A stretch of DNA of 8,864 nt from the NCBI GenBank assembly GCA_020054355.1, contig JAGVLI010000668.1, forward strand, positions 1 through 8,864. Reading direction: 5' to 3'. The notes below the pieces were generated by a model. It was not told the DNA's origin and made no database searches. It saw only the letters and a list, made by a program, of their open reading frames with translations. The position numbers and the translations under genes are program-made. Positions 7,396 through 8,864 of this stretch are shown here, one piece after another. Within the stretch, counting starts at the first letter, position 1, and each line of letters opens with the position of its first letter. The stretch comes from Planctomycetales bacterium. Its GTDB lineage: Bacteria > Planctomycetota > Planctomycetia > Gemmatales > Gemmataceae.

Positions 7396-8823
7396 ATGAG
7401 CCAACCCCCGGATGACGACGTTCAGCAGCTGCACCAGCTGGGTTACGCGCAGGAACTGCTGCGGCGGATGAGCGGCTTCTCCAACTTCGCCATCTCGCTG
7501 TCGATCATCTGCATCCTGGCGGGCGGCCTCACCTCGTTTCACCTGGGGTTGTGCAGCGTCGGCGGGGCAGCCATCGGGCTGGGCTGGCCGTTGGTCTGCC
7601 TGTTCTCGCTGGTGGTCGCGTTGACGATGGGGCAGGTCGCTTCGGCGTTTCCGACCGCCGGCGGGCTGTATCACTGGGCGTCGATCCTCGGCGGCAGGGG
7701 TTGGGGTTGGGCCGTGGCCTGGTTCAACCTGGCTGGTCTGGTCACGGTGCTGGCGGCCATCAATGTCGGAACTTACCTGTTCTTGCTCGGCTCGCTGGGG
7801 CCGCGCCTGGGCTTCGATCTCGAAGCGCTGGGCGAGACGGGCAAGCTCGGCTGGCAGGCCGGCGGCGTGATTCTGATTACGTTTTCGCAGGCCCTGTTCA
7901 ACCACCTCGGCATCCGGGTGACGACCCTGCTGACCGATTTCAGCGGCTGGTGGATCATGGCGGTCGCCGCCGCGCTGACGCTCGCCCTGCTGGTCTTTGC
8001 CCCCAGCTTCGAGCCGGCCCGGTTAATTACCTTCACGAACTACAGCGGACTGCCGCCGGGCAAGGATGCTGTCTGGCCGAGAAACGAATGCGTCGGCTGC
8101 GTGTTCCTGCTCGGTTTCCTGCTGCCGGCTTACACGCTGACCGGCTTCGATGCTTCCGCCCATACCGCCGAGGAAACGGTCGATGCCGCCCGCAACGTGC
8201 CGCGCGCCATTGTCCGTTCGGTGCTGGTGTCGGGCGTCGCGGGCTGGATCATGCTCATGGCGATCATCCTGGCGATTCCCGACATGCACGCGGCGGCCGG
8301 GCAGGGCGCGAATGCGTTCTTCTGGATCGTGGACGGCGTGCTGCCGGGCTGGCTGGCGACGGGGTTGTACGTCAGCATCGGCATCGCGCAGTACCTGTGC
8401 GGCCTGGCCACGGTCACGTCGGCATCGCGGATGATGTATGCATTCGCCCGCGACGGCGGCTTGCCGTTTTCGGGCGTGCTGCGCCGGGTCAGCCAGTCCT
8501 ATCGCACGCCGGTGCCGGCCATCTGGACCGTGGCGGCCGCCAGCGTGCTGTTCACGATCCACACGCCGGTCTACGCAACCATCACCGCGGTTTGCACGCT
8601 GTTCCTGTACATCTCCTATGTCGTGCCGACGGCGCTGGGGTTGGCGGCCTACGGGCGCAGCTGGACAACGATGGGACCGTGGGACATCGGCCGGTGGTAT
8701 CGGCCGCTGGCGGTGGTCTGCGTGCTGGGTTGCGCGCTGCTGATCGTCATCGGCGTGCAACCGCCTAACCCAAGTTCAACAGCTGTAAGCCCAAAAACCC
8801 CTGTTTTTCGCCGTAAGTCCTGA
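7396..8823 (+). CDS. APC-superfamily amino-acid permease, truncated at the C-terminus
   Basis: The product is 475 residues, a polytopic inner-membrane transporter of the amino acid-polyamine-organocation type, expected to carry amino acids or related amines by secondary transport. After a hydrophilic start (YAQELLRRMSGFSNFAIS), membrane segments lie at about 31-52, 58-82, 105-133, 155-173, 184-203, 232-250, 276-295, 316-345, 373-390, 393-418 and 435-455. Family features are AFPTAGGLYHWAS (84-96), the glycine-rich TM1 region, and FDASAHTAEET (251-261) before a helix, typical of GABA/amino-acid permeases. The family usually has twelve helices and about 500 or more residues; here homology-like sequence ends at QPPN (455-458) and 17 unrelated, polar residues follow. 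The last helix is missing, so the protein may be inactive or altered. Substrate is not predictable. A strong Shine-Dalgarno sets the start. Confidence 0.85.
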   Translation: MSQPPDDDVQQLHQLGYAQELLRRMSGFSNFAISLSIICILAGGLTSFHLGLCSVGGAAIGLGWPLVCLFSLVVALTMGQVASAFPTAGGLYHWASILGGRGWGWAVAWFNLAGLVTVLAAINVGTYLFLLGSLGPRLGFDLEALGETGKLGWQAGGVILITFSQALFNHLGIRVTTLLTDFSGWWIMAVAAALTLALLVFAPSFEPARLITFTNYSGLPPGKDAVWPRNECVGCVFLLGFLLPAYTLTGFDASAHTAEETVDAARNVPRAIVRSVLVSGVAGWIMLMAIILAIPDMHAAAGQGANAFFWIVDGVLPGWLATGLYVSIGIAQYLCGLATVTSASRMMYAFARDGGLPFSGVLRRVSQSYRTPVPAIWTVAAASVLFTIHTPVYATITAVCTLFLYISYVVPTALGLAAYGRSWTTMGPWDIGRWYRPLAVVCVLGCALLIVIGVQPPNPSSTAVSPKTPVFRRKS

Positions 8824-8864
8824 TTTGCCAACGCGCGTTTTCCCAAAACCCTTGTAGTGTAGAA
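8770..8864. other. Foreign-looking segment truncating the permease; possible insertion junction
   Basis: From about 8770 the sequence becomes AT-richer with runs of A, C and T, and the permease pattern stops. It contains AAAAAC-CCCT-GTTTTT (8793-8808), the perfect palindrome AACGCGCGTT (8830-8839) and two similar words, GTAAGCCC and GTAAGTCC. This could be one end of an insertion sequence or integrated element continuing past the window. No transposase or integrase is visible here, so the type cannot be named. Confidence 0.5.

Overview
This 8.9 kb, GC-rich chromosomal window carries five protein-coding genes, separated by gaps full of palindromic repeats. No rRNA, tRNA, CRISPR array or transposase gene was seen. 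Gene content (an HscC-type Hsp70 with a planctomycete-looking J-like protein, a DUF4139-like protein with a C-terminal coiled coil) and the dense palindromic repeats suggest a planctomycete or another PVC-group bacterium. This is an inference from general resemblance; no search could be run.

Left half, minus strand, in transcription order: an HscC-like Hsp70 (3113-4873), a 377-residue single-span membrane protein of unknown function (1740-2873), and a 476-residue protein with an N-terminal J-like domain and a long helical C-terminal part (129-1559). They plausibly form one chaperone module: the Hsp70 is the ATP-driven machine, the J-like protein its presumed co-chaperone, and the membrane protein a possible anchor or client adaptor. 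The J domain has K-P-E where the canonical H-P-D should be, so the Hsp70 may be regulated in a non-standard way. E. coli HscC also has dedicated J-like partners encoded near it.

Right half, plus strand: a 677-residue DUF4139-like protein (5074-7107), divergent from the Hsp70 gene, then an APC-superfamily amino-acid permease (7396-8823). Both have strong Shine-Dalgarno sites, whereas none of the three minus-strand genes shows one. The permease reads normally through eleven predicted membrane helices. It then switches abruptly into a short, AT-richer tail and stops, so it appears cut at its 3' end by an insertion or rearrangement whose remainder lies outside the window.

The gaps between genes hold at least five different inverted-repeat structures: a doublet at 1582-1630, a 25-bp perfect hairpin at 1657-1714, an inverted pair at 2891-3103, a 20-bp inverted pair flanking the DUF4139-like gene (4969-4988 and 7112-7131), and a 208-nt nested multi-palindrome at 7163-7370. 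They follow a common plan of small hairpins arranged as inverted doublets, as in REP/REPIN elements, but their sequences differ.
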